Shown: in pieces, positions 43,525 through 52,045 of the stretch
Layout of the letters: every line of letters starts with the position of its first letter
Position numbering within the stretch: position 1 is the first letter of the stretch
Notes under the pieces: generated by a model
Told to the model about the DNA's origin: nothing
Seen by the model: the letters and a program-made list of their open reading frames with translations, nothing else
Database searches by the model: none
Program-made: the position numbers and the translations under genes
Source of the DNA: CAYNFP01 sp964396655
GTDB lineage: Bacteria > Bacillota_I > Bacilli_A > RF39 > UBA660
DNA: 55,145 nucleotides
Direction of reading: 5' to 3'
Assembly: GCA_964396655.1 (NCBI GenBank)
Contig: CAYNFP010000008.1
Span: 1-55,145, forward strand

Positions 43525-45924
43525 TTACTTTACAACTATATTTACAATCTTATTTTGAATTACTATTTCTTTAATAATAGTCTTACCTTCTATATACATT
43601 TTAATTCTATCAAGACTTTTTGCTGAATATAATAATTTTTCTTTAGAAGTATCTTTTGCCGCTTCAAAAGTTGCTCTTAATTTTCCATTAATACTTACCG
43701 CAATTGTAACTTTTTCATCAATTGTTTTTTCTTCATCATAAGTTGGCCAAGAAGTGTATGTAATTGTTTTTTCATTTCCATCAAAAATTTCATATATTTC
43801 TTCTGAAATATGAGGGCATATTGGATAAATTAATTTTATAAATCCTAATGCATATTCTTTAGGAATAAATTCTTCTTTAGTGCAAGCATTAATAAATATC
43901 ATTAAACTACTTATGGCGGTATTAAACTTTAAGTTTTCATAGTCTTCAGTAACTTTTTTTACTGTAGAGTGATATATCTTTTCTAGATTCTTATTTTCTT
44001 TATCATCTACTTTATCAAATTCAACAAATAATCTCCAAATTTTATCTAGAAATCTTTTACTTCCTATAACACCCTGTTCACTCCAAGGTTTATCTGCTTC
44101 AAGAGGTCCCATAAACATTTCATAAAGTCTTAATGTATCTGCTCCATATTCATCAATTATATCATTTGGATTAACAACATATTCTGGATACCTTTTACCC
44201 ATTTTTATACCATTTTCTCCTAAAATCATACCTTGATGCACTAATTTTCGAAATGGTTCTTTTACAGGAACAAGTCCTTTATCAAATAAATAATTATTCC
44301 ACATTCTAGAATAAAGTAAATGTCCAGTTGCGTGCTCTGGTCCTCCAATATATAAATCCACTGGCATCCAATGTTTTAATAATTCATAATCAGCAAACTC
44401 TTTATTATTATCTGGATCAATATATCTTAAGAAATACCAACTTGAACCAGCACTTCCCGGCATAGTAGATGTTTCTCTTTTTCCTTTTATTCCATTAATT
44501 TCGGTATTTACCCAATCAGTTGCTTTATCAAGAGGAGCTCTACTGTCTTTAGAAGGAGCATAATCTTTTAAAACAGGTAATATTAAAGGCAATTCTTCAT
44601 CACTTAAGGCAACAACTTCACCATTTTCTAAATCAACTGTAGGAATTGGTTCTCCCCAATATCTTTGTCTTGCAAAGATCCAGTCTCTTAATTTATAATT
44701 AGCTTTTTTATGTCCACAATTATTTTTTTCTAACCATTCTAACATTCTGTTAATAGCACTATCTTTATCTAATCCATTTAAAAATTCTGAATTAATATGT
44801 AATCCATCTTCTGTATAAGCGTTATTCTTAATATCTCCACCTTCTAAAACTTGAATAATTTCTAAATTAAATTTTTTAGCAAATTCATAATCTCTCTCAT
44901 CATGGGCTGGTACAGCCATAATAGCACCAGTTCCATAACTTGATAAAACATAATCACTTATCCAAATAGGTATTTCTTTTTTATTAACAGGATTAATTGC
45001 ATAAGCGCCAGTAAATATTCCTGTTTTATTTTTATTAAGCTCAGTTCTTTCTAAATCTGATTTTTTACTACACTCTAATTGATAATCTAAAACTTTATTT
45101 TTGTATTCATTTGTAGTAATTTTATTTACTAAAGAATGTTCAGGAGATAAAACACAATAAGTAGCTCCAAATAAAGTATCACATCTAGTAGTAAATACAT
45201 TAAAAGAATACTCGCTATCTTTTATTTTAAAAATTACTTCTGCTCCAATGCTTTTACCTATCCAGTTTCTTTGTATTTCTTTGGTTGATTCAGGCCAATC
45301 TATTTCATTTAATCCATCAAGTAATTTATCAGCATATTTTGGAATATCTATTACCCATTGTTTCATATTTTTTCTTATAACTGGGTAACCTCCTCTTTCG
45401 CTTTTACCATCTATTACTTCATCATTCGCTAAAACTGTTCCTAATTCTTCACACCAGTTTACTGGCATATCTACTTTTTTAGCAAGTCCATCTAAAAATA
45501 ATTGCTTAAATATCCATTGAGTCCACTTGTAAAAGTTTGGATCACTTGTAGATACTTCTTTTGTCCAGTCATATGATAAACCAATTCTTTTTAATTGCTC
45601 TTTAAAAGTCTTGATATTTTCAGCAGTAAAAATGGAAGGATGATTTCCAGTCTGTATAGCATATTGTTCAGCTGGCAATCCAAAAGCATCCCATCCCATA
45701 GGATGAAGAACATTAAATCCCTGCATTCTTTTCATTCTTGAAACTATATCAGTTGCGGTATATCCTTCTGGATGTCCAGCATGAAGTCCAATACCGCTAG
45801 GATACGGAAACATATCTAAAGCATAAAATTTGGGTTTTGTAAAATCTCTAATATCTGTTTCAAATATTTTATTATCATCCCAATATTTTTGCCATTTATT
45901 TTCTATTTTTTTATGATTATACAT
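43525..45924 (-). CDS. leuS: Leucyl-tRNA synthetase
   Basis: 799 residues, the normal length for the bacterial enzyme. The class I HIGH motif appears as HAGH at 48-51 (PYPSGIGLHAGHPEG). The editing domain, zinc-like region and WYFLRYIDP block are present. The second signature is KMGKR (LGENGIKMGKRYPEYV) in place of KMSKS. The catalytic lysines are kept, and the C-terminal anticodon-binding domain is complete. It charges tRNA-Leu with leucine. No T-box was seen in its 110-base leader, unlike many Bacilli. Confidence 0.95.
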   Translation of the reverse strand: MYNHKKIENKWQKYWDDNKIFETDIRDFTKPKFYALDMFPYPSGIGLHAGHPEGYTATDIVSRMKRMQGFNVLHPMGWDAFGLPAEQYAIQTGNHPSIFTAENIKTFKEQLKRIGLSYDWTKEVSTSDPNFYKWTQWIFKQLFLDGLAKKVDMPVNWCEELGTVLANDEVIDGKSERGGYPVIRKNMKQWVIDIPKYADKLLDGLNEIDWPESTKEIQRNWIGKSIGAEVIFKIKDSEYSFNVFTTRCDTLFGATYCVLSPEHSLVNKITTNEYKNKVLDYQLECSKKSDLERTELNKNKTGIFTGAYAINPVNKKEIPIWISDYVLSSYGTGAIMAVPAHDERDYEFAKKFNLEIIQVLEGGDIKNNAYTEDGLHINSEFLNGLDKDSAINRMLEWLEKNNCGHKKANYKLRDWIFARQRYWGEPIPTVDLENGEVVALSDEELPLILPVLKDYAPSKDSRAPLDKATDWVNTEINGIKGKRETSTMPGSAGSSWYFLRYIDPDNNKEFADYELLKHWMPVDLYIGGPEHATGHLLYSRMWNNYLFDKGLVPVKEPFRKLVHQGMILGENGIKMGKRYPEYVVNPNDIIDEYGADTLRLYEMFMGPLEADKPWSEQGVIGSKRFLDKIWRLFVEFDKVDDKENKNLEKIYHSTVKKVTEDYENLKFNTAISSLMIFINACTKEEFIPKEYALGFIKLIYPICPHISEEIYEIFDGNEKTITYTSWPTYDEEKTIDEKVTIAVSINGKLRATFEAAKDTSKEKLLYSAKSLDRIKMYIEGKTIIKEIVIQNKIVNIVVK

Positions 45925-46037
45925 GATTTTTCACTTCTCTTTTCATAACTTCAAATAATATTATAATTATATTATATCATTATATTAAATTCAAGAATTT
46001 AATATTTTCTATTTTTATATAAATAAAAAAAACATGA

Positions 46038-46868
46038 TTATAATTCACGTTTTCTTTTCATTACTTCTTTTTTCTCTTTGTTCATAAATTCGCTTATCAC
46101 TCTTTTAAATTCAGAACAAATATCATCACACTCTTCTAAATAAATTGTTTCTTCTTGAACTTCAAAATCCTCATTACAAAATGAAATTCTATACGCTATA
46201 TCATTACTAGGAGTTTCTTCGTCATAAAGAGTTTCTAAATCGTAAAAATCAGTTTTACCATCTTCATATTCCTCTTCGTTTTCATCTTCTTCTAAATTCT
46301 CTAAAGAATTTTCATCACTAAAAGACGATACTCCTTCGATATCCCAAGAATCAACATCTTCATTTTTGAAATAATCACTCATTTCGGGATTTTCTATTAA
46401 ATATTCAGTATGAGCAATTATAAATAATAATATTGGCTCACTAAGACCTTCATAAGGTTCTTCATATTTATCAAATGATTTTTTAATAAATTCAACATTT
46501 GATATGTTCAATTTTGAAAAAGCATTTAAAAACCTTAATATGATTTTATAATCATAAAAGTATCCGGTATTTGCTCTATGGAAAAAGTATTGATCGTATA
46601 CAAAGAATGTAAAACAAGTCAAAAGTTTGGTATTATGTATATTTTTCATAACTTCTAATATCTCAAAATAATCTTTTTTTTCATTATTTTCTTCATATAT
46701 TTTTATAAAAGGTGTAAATGCATAATTTGTATATGCAAATTCTCTAATAAAATCTCTTAAAGATTCATCACATTCATTTATTATTTTTTCTGCCATAAAA
46801 ATAGTTGAATCTTTTACTTCAGTTCCAATAGTTCTTTCTATTTTCTGCTTTATTTCATTTAATTCCAT
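46038..46868 (-). CDS. Acidic protein of unknown function
   Basis: 276 residues. The N-terminal 150 or so are helical with aromatic residues (YDQYFFHRANTGYFYDY), then an acidic run of Glu and Asp between about 185 and 215, and a basic C-terminal tail (KEKKEVMKRKREL). No signal peptide, membrane segment or known motif. The ATG has GGGGGAA upstream. It lies upstream of leuS in the same direction, 113 bases away. Confidence 0.65.
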   Translation of the reverse strand: MELNEIKQKIERTIGTEVKDSTIFMAEKIINECDESLRDFIREFAYTNYAFTPFIKIYEENNEKKDYFEILEVMKNIHNTKLLTCFTFFVYDQYFFHRANTGYFYDYKIILRFLNAFSKLNISNVEFIKKSFDKYEEPYEGLSEPILLFIIAHTEYLIENPEMSDYFKNEDVDSWDIEGVSSFSDENSLENLEEDENEEEYEDGKTDFYDLETLYDEETPSNDIAYRISFCNEDFEVQEETIYLEECDDICSEFKRVISEFMNKEKKEVMKRKREL

Positions 46869-46946
46869 TATTAATTTCCCCCATTAATTTGTTATTATAA
46901 ATTGTAAATATAATTAAAGCAAGTTAAAAAATATAAATTTTTATAC

Positions 46947-47636
46947 TTATTTTAAAGTTCTGCCATTATCAAGATTTATTGGTGTTCCAAATTCAGCATA
47001 AATTGAATTACCATCTTTATCTTGATTTGTTACTTTACATCTTACTGGAACCGTATTTGAATATAGTATACATGCGCCATCAAAATAAGCACCAATATAT
47101 AACGATGAAGTAGAAATAGTACTAATATCTATAACTTCATATCCTTCATAATATGGATATTGAAATCTTTTTTGGGTTAGATCCTCATCCATCGGTATAG
47201 ATATAATATGCTCTCCAACTCCAAAGTCTTTTGAATCTTCTGTTATATTTTCATCAAAAGCTTCTGTTTGGGTAGTGGGTATACCAAAATCACAATAAAT
47301 GACTTTGCCTTTTTTATCTATTGATGTAGCTGTACATTCGACTTCCTCATAATTCGCATATAAAATACAGCCATTAGAAGAATAATTAGCTAATCCAATT
47401 GCTTTATACCCATCATAATATGGATATTGAATTATATGACGCATAGGATTTTTATCAATTGGTATAGATATAATATGCTCTCCTGGAGCAAATTTCTTCT
47501 TTGTTTGCTCACAAGATTTTTCTATGGCAACTGCATTACTAGTTGACTCTTTAGGACTGCATCCCCCTGTCAATAAAACAACAAATGCAAGACTAAGCGT
47601 CCCAAATGTATATAATTTATTTTTTATATTATTCAT
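46947..47636 (-). CDS. Lipoprotein with two tandem repeats
   Basis: 229 residues from the ATG at 47636, with AAGAGGG upstream. The signal peptide ends in LLTGGC, a likely lipobox. The mature part holds two copies of one module of about 75-80 residues: GEHIISIPIDK and GEHIISIPMDE start them, both have a YPYY(D/E)GY motif, and they end in CDFGIP and AEFGTP. A duplication within one gene is evident. The role is unknown; it would be anchored outside the membrane. Confidence 0.75.
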   Translation of the reverse strand: MNNIKNKLYTFGTLSLAFVVLLTGGCSPKESTSNAVAIEKSCEQTKKKFAPGEHIISIPIDKNPMRHIIQYPYYDGYKAIGLANYSSNGCILYANYEEVECTATSIDKKGKVIYCDFGIPTTQTEAFDENITEDSKDFGVGEHIISIPMDEDLTQKRFQYPYYEGYEVIDISTISTSSLYIGAYFDGACILYSNTVPVRCKVTNQDKDGNSIYAEFGTPINLDNGRTLK

Positions 47637-47723
47637 AAACCCTCTTTTCAAGTTAAATATTATAATCATATTTAACAATTTTTATCAAAATTTCTGCAAA
47701 TATTAAAAAAATTAACACAATTA

Positions 47724-47762
47724 AAAAAAGTAAATTAAATAATTTTATTCATTTACTTTTTA
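47724..47762 (-). terminator. Terminator downstream of the long collagen-like gene
   Basis: AAAAAGTAAAT and ATTTACTTTTT form an 11-bp stem around about 17 bases, ending in TTTTTTT on the minus strand. It is about 60 bases after the stop codon. Confidence 0.55.
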
Positions 47763-47821
47763 AAAATAATAGGATTTTATAATTTATTTAAATAAATTCT
47801 ATTTTTATATTTTACTAAAAA

Positions 47822-48925
47822 TTATGAAATTCTAACAATTGTAAGTTGAGCAGAAACAGGAAATTCTTCTAATGAGGATTTTAACGAAATTAAATTTCCA
47901 GATTCATTTATTAATTGAATATTGTTTGTTGTTCCAGTAAATTGAAAGACAGATGAACCTGTTGCAACCATTATTCCGGTGTCTTCTGTAGTAAATCCGG
48001 ATGATCTTCCGATTGGAATTTCTGTTGCCTCATTATGATTATTAAAAAGAGAAATTGAACAAGTTTGAGTTGGAACACCAACATTGCTGCAAGTTACACA
48101 CCAACTAAAAAAATATATTCCAGCAGTATTTATATTTATCGAAGTTGAAGAAACATAAATTATATTTGTTCCATAAATTAAATTTGTTATTAAAGGAACT
48201 ACCCCATCATTAACAACATTGACATTATTATTTGTATTTGTAAAATATCCCGCTGAAGCTAAAGCGGATCCTGCCGGTCCTGTAGGTCCGATTGGTCCTT
48301 CAACACCTTGAGGTCCTTGGATGCCTTGAGGCCCGGTTGATCCTGTTTCCCCTGTCAATCCTTGGGGTCCTTGAATTCCCTGAATACCTTGAATTCCCTG
48401 AGGTCCGGTTGGCCCTTCTACACCCGGATCTCCCGTCGGTCCTGTTGGACCTATATCCCCTGTTAAGCCTTGTGGGCCTTGAATACCTTGAATACCTTGA
48501 ATTCCTTGAATACCTTGAGGCCCGGTTGGGCCTTCTATACCTTGTTCTCCAATTGGACCAGTTGGACCCACCTCTCCTATTAAGCCTTGGGGTCCTTGAA
48601 CTCCTTGAATACCTTGAATACCTTGAGGTCCGGTTGGGCCTTCTATACCTTGTTCTCCAATTGGACCAGTTGGACCCACCTCTCCTATTAAGCCTTGGGG
48701 TCCCTGGATTCCCTGAATACCTTGAATACCTTGAATTCCTTGAATTCCTTGAGCACCTCTAGGTCCAGTTATTCCTTGAGGTCCTGTTGGTCCTGTCGGT
48801 CCGGTTGGTCCGGTTGGTCCACCAGATGGTCCTGTTGGTCCTGTTGGACCATAACAACAGTATGCAAGTTCTTTGCATTTATACATTTTAATTTTTTTTA
48901 GAATTTGTTCGTTTGAATTTTTCAT
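47822..48925 (-). CDS. Collagen-like protein with BclA-type C-terminal domain
   Basis: 367 residues. A short Lys-rich start leads to YCCYGPTGP at 22-30, then about 200 residues of unbroken Gly-X-Y repeats, rich in GPTGPQGIQGIQG, with a block around GEVGPTGPIGEQGIEG found twice. The last 140 residues form a beta-rich domain (GYFTNTNNN, then AGIYFFSWCVTC) like the C1q/TNF-like cap of the exosporium protein BclA. Such proteins form trimeric filaments on spores. It has no Sec signal, as expected for a mother-cell product. A CATATAATA box lies upstream. TAAGGAG precedes the ATG. The CotE homologue in this window supports a spore role. Confidence 0.88.
   Translation of the reverse strand: MKNSNEQILKKIKMYKCKELAYCCYGPTGPTGPSGGPTGPTGPTGPTGPQGITGPRGAQGIQGIQGIQGIQGIQGPQGLIGEVGPTGPIGEQGIEGPTGPQGIQGIQGVQGPQGLIGEVGPTGPIGEQGIEGPTGPQGIQGIQGIQGIQGPQGLTGDIGPTGPTGDPGVEGPTGPQGIQGIQGIQGPQGLTGETGSTGPQGIQGPQGVEGPIGPTGPAGSALASAGYFTNTNNNVNVVNDGVVPLITNLIYGTNIIYVSSTSININTAGIYFFSWCVTCSNVGVPTQTCSISLFNNHNEATEIPIGRSSGFTTEDTGIMVATGSSVFQFTGTTNNIQLINESGNLISLKSSLEEFPVSAQLTIVRIS
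48257..48850 (-). repeat. Tandem Gly-X-Y coding repeats
   Basis: A 9-base-periodic region encoding G-X-Y triplets, with larger units repeated. On the plus strand it reads as many copies of CCTTGAATACCTTGAAT-type sequence, and G+C is well above its surroundings. Confidence 0.9.
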
Positions 48926-49081
48926 TTTTCATCTCCTTAGCACTTATAAATATCACTATATTATATGAACATTTATGTAAGGAGGCTTTATATTAAACCA
49001 ATTAATTTATTTGTTTTTATACTATAATATTAAAAAAATAAAACCAAATTGATTGATTTTATTTTAAAATTAAATTATTTT

Positions 49082-49825
49082 TTAATATATTTTGCCTAAA
49101 GTTCTTTTAATTACTAAAGATTTTGAAACTTCATAAATATTTAAACTACCAATTTTTTTATCATATTTGACCATTCCTTCTTGATATGTTGAATACTTTT
49201 CAATCTCTTCTAAAAGTTTTGCCATAGATTCACTTTCTATACCTAAAGCACTATATAAAGATACAATAGTACAATATGGATCAATATTTGGATAATGTAT
49301 TGCACTAATAATATTAGGCACAGTCATTCCAATCTCAGGACAATATGATTTATCTTTACCCATTTCAATTCTTGCTGAAGCAATATAATAATCACGAATA
49401 ACATGCAATAATGTCTGATATACCATTTGATATTGAGATTCTATTTTATTGTTTTTTATTGCACTTACAGGATATAATAATTTTTTATTCAAATCTAATA
49501 ATTCAATTATTTTCTCAATATTTATACCATATTCATTTAATATTTGACATACTACATTATTGTAATTGTAACTTTTTATTTCATAAATCGAACTATCGTA
49601 TTTTGGTCTATCTTCTATTGGAAGACCAGCCAAAAGACTTCCTCCAATTTTCACCGTAGATTTTATCTCGTGATTTTTACCCATTCTTAAAACTCCACAA
49701 TATAATGACAAATATGCAATATTCTCTTTTCTATAAAGATTGTTTTTTTGTTCTAAAGCATAGTAGATTCCTAAAGAGTTTGCAATTAATTCTTTGGTTT
49801 CTGATTTTAAAATTTCCCATTCCAT
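49082..49825 (-). CDS. Unknown protein downstream of tRNA-Phe
   Basis: 247 residues, soluble, with no signal peptide or membrane segment. It begins MEWEILKSETKELIANSLG and contains a CGVLRMGKNHEIK stretch and a helical C-terminus. I do not recognise it. GGAGG precedes the ATG. It lies 108 bases after tRNA-Phe in the same direction, so it may be partly cotranscribed from the T-box promoter, though a hairpin stands between them. Confidence 0.65.
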   Translation of the reverse strand: MEWEILKSETKELIANSLGIYYALEQKNNLYRKENIAYLSLYCGVLRMGKNHEIKSTVKIGGSLLAGLPIEDRPKYDSSIYEIKSYNYNNVVCQILNEYGINIEKIIELLDLNKKLLYPVSAIKNNKIESQYQMVYQTLLHVIRDYYIASARIEMGKDKSYCPEIGMTVPNIISAIHYPNIDPYCTIVSLYSALGIESESMAKLLEEIEKYSTYQEGMVKYDKKIGSLNIYEVSKSLVIKRTLGKIY

Positions 49826-49855
49826 AAATTTTTCCTCCTTTCTTTTTATTTTTTT

Positions 49856-49883
49856 AAAGTAAAATGTGATTTATAAAAATCAC
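49856..49883 (-). terminator. Possible terminator after tRNA-Phe
   Basis: Stem GTGATTT/AAATCAC with loop TTAT on the minus strand, then ATTTTACTTT. The T run is weak. Confidence 0.4.
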
Positions 49884-49933
49884 TATTAAAATCACTTTCC
49901 ATATAAACCACATCCTTTCATGATTTTAATATT

Positions 49934-50009
49934 TGGTGGCTTCAGTTGGAATCGAACCAACGACACCAGAATTTTCAGTCCTGTGCTCTACCAACTGAGC
50001 TATGAAGCC
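49934..50009 (-). tRNA. tRNA-Phe (GAA)
   Basis: A 76-nt minus-strand cloverleaf. The acceptor stem GGCTTCA pairs with TGAAGCC. The D loop (GCTCAGTTGGTAGAGC) and T arm (GTTGGTTCGATTCCAAC) are canonical. The anticodon GAA is at 49974-49976, the discriminator is A, and CCA is encoded. Its 5' end is only 14 bases after the U-run of a T-box terminator, with no room for its own promoter. Confidence 0.97.
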
Positions 50010-50023
50010 ATTATTTAGTATAT

Positions 50024-50255
50024 AAAAAAACAGCTATACATCCCTACAAAGGGACGAATAACTGTCGAATCCGCGGTACCACCCAAATTCTAGAAAACAC
50101 TAGCACTAGTAAAGATTAACGCTCTTACACGCACATAAGTGGGCTCCTATATTGAAATTCACTACATTACTTTCTTAGAAGAACTTTCAGTCGGTGATTC
50201 TTCCTTCCTAAAAGAGTTTAATGTACCTACTTAGATATATTCTCTGCCTTTAATG
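50024..50255 (-). ncRNA. T-box leader (Phe specifier) directly upstream of tRNA-Phe
   Basis: The minus-strand leader has all T-box parts. Stem I starts at GGCAGAGA (50248), with an AGTA motif, a TACATTA/TAATGTA helix and a specifier loop GTGAATTTCA in which TTC (50154-50156), followed by a purine, fits a Phe codon. The T-box proper is TTTGGGTGGTACCGCGG, and its UGGU (50078-50081) can pair with the ACCA end of tRNA-Phe. A terminator of 14 bp (50051-50064 with 50031-50044) ends in seven T at 50024-50030. Uncharged tRNA-Phe should allow read-through into the tRNA-Phe gene. Confidence 0.9.
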
Positions 50256-50261
50256 GACAAG

Positions 50262-50290
50262 ATTATAACATTTTTAGCATTTTTTGTCAA
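50262..50290 (-). promoter_or_regulatory. Consensus SigA promoter of the T-box/tRNA-Phe unit
   Basis: Minus strand TTGACA (50285-50290), spacer 17, TATAAT (50262-50267): both boxes perfect. The expected start is near 50255, at the 5' end of the T-box. Confidence 0.92.
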
Positions 50291-50315
50291 TTTTTTGTAA
50301 ATAAATGACAATTTC

Positions 50316-50522
50316 CTAATTTATTTTTTTTAAAACTTTGGCTTTCTCGTTGGCAAAAGTATTTTTTATATCTTTAAAACTCACTATTTCTACACGCAAA
50401 GCATTATAATCTTTATCTCCGTAAAAATAAATTGTAGGTAGTGTAGATTTTTGAGAAACGTTTGCATCTTGAGACACTTTTATTTCTTTTATTCTTCCTG
50501 TTTCTAATGAAATCAATTTCAA
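50316..50522 (-). CDS. Possible small protein
   Basis: 68 codons from a TTG, with no good ribosome site. The product is charged (KLISLETGRIKEIKVSQDAN, TIYFYGDKDYNALRVEI). It has no recognised motif. The stop lies 26 bases before the T-box promoter. It may be a real small gene or chance in AT-rich DNA. Confidence 0.35.
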   Translation of the reverse strand: MKLISLETGRIKEIKVSQDANVSQKSTLPTIYFYGDKDYNALRVEIVSFKDIKNTFANEKAKVLKKIN

Positions 50523-50606
50523 AAATAAAGTCTTCTTACTTTTACTTAACTTTTTTGTACATTCTTTTAAAAATATTTTTCATATATTATTAATAGGAGG
50601 AAAATT

Positions 50607-51290
50607 ATGAATTGTAATAAAAAAGAAGATTTTTATCCTACTAAATATTATTGCTGCTACGGACCAACTGGTCCTATTGGACCAACTGGACCGACAGGCC
50701 CGACCGGACCATCATCAACATTAGCAAATAGTACTTTATGTTTTTGCCAAGCTCAACTTGCACATGTAATAGAACAACTCATGGAAAAATATTCTGGAAA
50801 TACTTTTACTGTATATACCAACTCATGGTTTAATGTTGTGGGTGTTCCTTCAGCTTTATATCAATCTCCAGAAGGAAATGGACCAGGTATTTTTATATTA
50901 ACAGATGATACCGGAAATTTTGCTTCAGTTACTTTAAATACAATTACTGCTATTACTGTTGGTTCAGGAACAATTTATGATTCAACAATTACTTATTTAG
51001 CGCCAACTTTACCATTATCACCCGGTTGTGATACTGATGTGGTAACAGCTATACATGATTATTTGCCCATTTCTTCTGATGTGTTAAATATTTATTCGGA
51101 AATATTACTAGAGTCTACAGGTAATGTGATAAAAAATGAATATGGTATGTTAGTATTACAAAGTTCTACTGATAATCATCCAATATTTATTGCGCCTTTG
51201 CATATTGTAATTTCAGAAACTATTTCGGCAGAAAAAAAAGTTAAAGAATCTGAATTGGTAAATTATTATAAAAATGATAATTTAAAATAA
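50607..51290 (+). CDS. Short collagen-like protein with unique C-terminal domain
   Basis: 227 residues. YYCCYGPTGP at 14-21 starts six Gly-X-Y triplets (to about 36), then LANSTLCFCQAQLAHVIEQL and a domain of about 170 residues with no recognised family (contains GIFILTDDTGNFASVTL and HDYLPISSD). The N-terminal CCYGPTGP motif is shared with the 47822-48925 protein. It has no Sec signal. A CATATATTA box and a strong AGGAGG lie upstream. A role on the spore or cell surface is likely. Confidence 0.8.
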   Translation: MNCNKKEDFYPTKYYCCYGPTGPIGPTGPTGPTGPSSTLANSTLCFCQAQLAHVIEQLMEKYSGNTFTVYTNSWFNVVGVPSALYQSPEGNGPGIFILTDDTGNFASVTLNTITAITVGSGTIYDSTITYLAPTLPLSPGCDTDVVTAIHDYLPISSDVLNIYSEILLESTGNVIKNEYGMLVLQSSTDNHPIFIAPLHIVISETISAEKKVKESELVNYYKNDNLK

Positions 51291-51297
51291 AAAAAAC

Positions 51298-51325
51298 TAT
51301 AGATTTTTTTCTATAATTTTTTATT
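51298..51325 (+). terminator. Terminator after the short collagen-like gene
   Basis: TATAGA/TCTATA stem around six T, then ATTTTTTATT. Located between the convergent genes ending at 51290 and 51321. Confidence 0.6.
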
Positions 51326-51959
51326 GCATTAATGTATTAAAACATCTAGCTAAATTTAATATTTGAGTGTTTTCTGTTGCTTCTTTCTCAACATGATTAA
51401 ACATTTCGGGATCTTCATACCTTCTTGTTTTAAAGTCAACTTTAGTTAATAAATCAACAAATAAATAAAAATCTAAATAGGCATCTTTTAATAATGAAAG
51501 TGCAATTTCTGGGTATTTTAAAATATAGTTTAATTTTTTTAGTAATAGTGAAAAATCAGGTTCTCTACTATATACTAGAAATCCTTGAGGGCCTACTTCT
51601 TTAAAACTATCAGCAAAAAAATCTTTCAAACTTAAATCTTCTGGATATTCTAATTTTAGCAATTGTCTTATAATAAATAATGTGCTTTTAGCTCTTGTTG
51701 TAAAATATTCTACAGGATAAAGTTCTCTATCTTTTCTCCATTTACGTGAATCATATACCTGAATATCATTTTTTGTAATTAAAATTTCTTTGGGTTCTTC
51801 TTGATGGAACCAAACCCCACCATGCTGTAAATACCCCAATTCAAAATTAGGAGTTGAATATAATTTATGTAAATATTCAATTTCCTTTTCCTTTCCTTCT
51901 TTTATAACCAAATCATTAAAAACGACACTTTTACTATCACTACCGATTGTAATAATCAT
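51321..51959 (-). CDS. Unknown soluble protein
   Basis: 212 residues, no signal peptide or membrane segment. The N-terminus is beta-rich (MIITIGSDSKSVVFNDL), with a block of aromatic residues (YLQHGGVWFHQEEPKEI) and a helical C-terminal half. I do not recognise the family. AAGGAGG precedes the ATG. The upstream region has two copies of an AATATTATATAAT repeat. Confidence 0.65.
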   Translation of the reverse strand: MIITIGSDSKSVVFNDLVIKEGKEKEIEYLHKLYSTPNFELGYLQHGGVWFHQEEPKEILITKNDIQVYDSRKWRKDRELYPVEYFTTRAKSTLFIIRQLLKLEYPEDLSLKDFFADSFKEVGPQGFLVYSREPDFSLLLKKLNYILKYPEIALSLLKDAYLDFYLFVDLLTKVDFKTRRYEDPEMFNHVEKEATENTQILNLARCFNTLMQ

Positions 51960-51978
51960 AACAAAAACCTCCTTGTTC

Positions 51979-52014
51979 TAAGAATATTATATAATATTTA
52001 TTATATAATATTTA
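51979..52014. repeat. Tandem AATATTATATAAT repeat upstream of 51321-51959
   Basis: Two near-identical copies of a 14-base palindromic unit in the promoter region. It contains TATAAT boxes. Could be an operator or simple AT-rich sequence. Confidence 0.5.
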
Positions 52015-52045
52015 TTTTTTTATTACCAATGTAATTATAATTTTC

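Noticed and set aside
45925..46037. T-box for leuS
   Set aside because: The short AT-rich leader has no GGTGG-type T-box sequence or terminator.
48257..48850. CRISPR-like short repeats on the plus strand
   Set aside because: The periodicity is nine bases and codes for Gly-X-Y triplets on the minus strand; there are no spacers of even length.
48292..48901. Long plus-strand open frames over the collagen-like gene
   Set aside because: They are Leu/Gly/Ser-rich shadows of the Gly-X-Y repeat and have no ribosome site.
48940..48985. SigK promoter of the long collagen-like gene
   Set aside because: CATATAATA fits the -10 half, but no mACm is found at the right distance, so I did not list it as a promoter.
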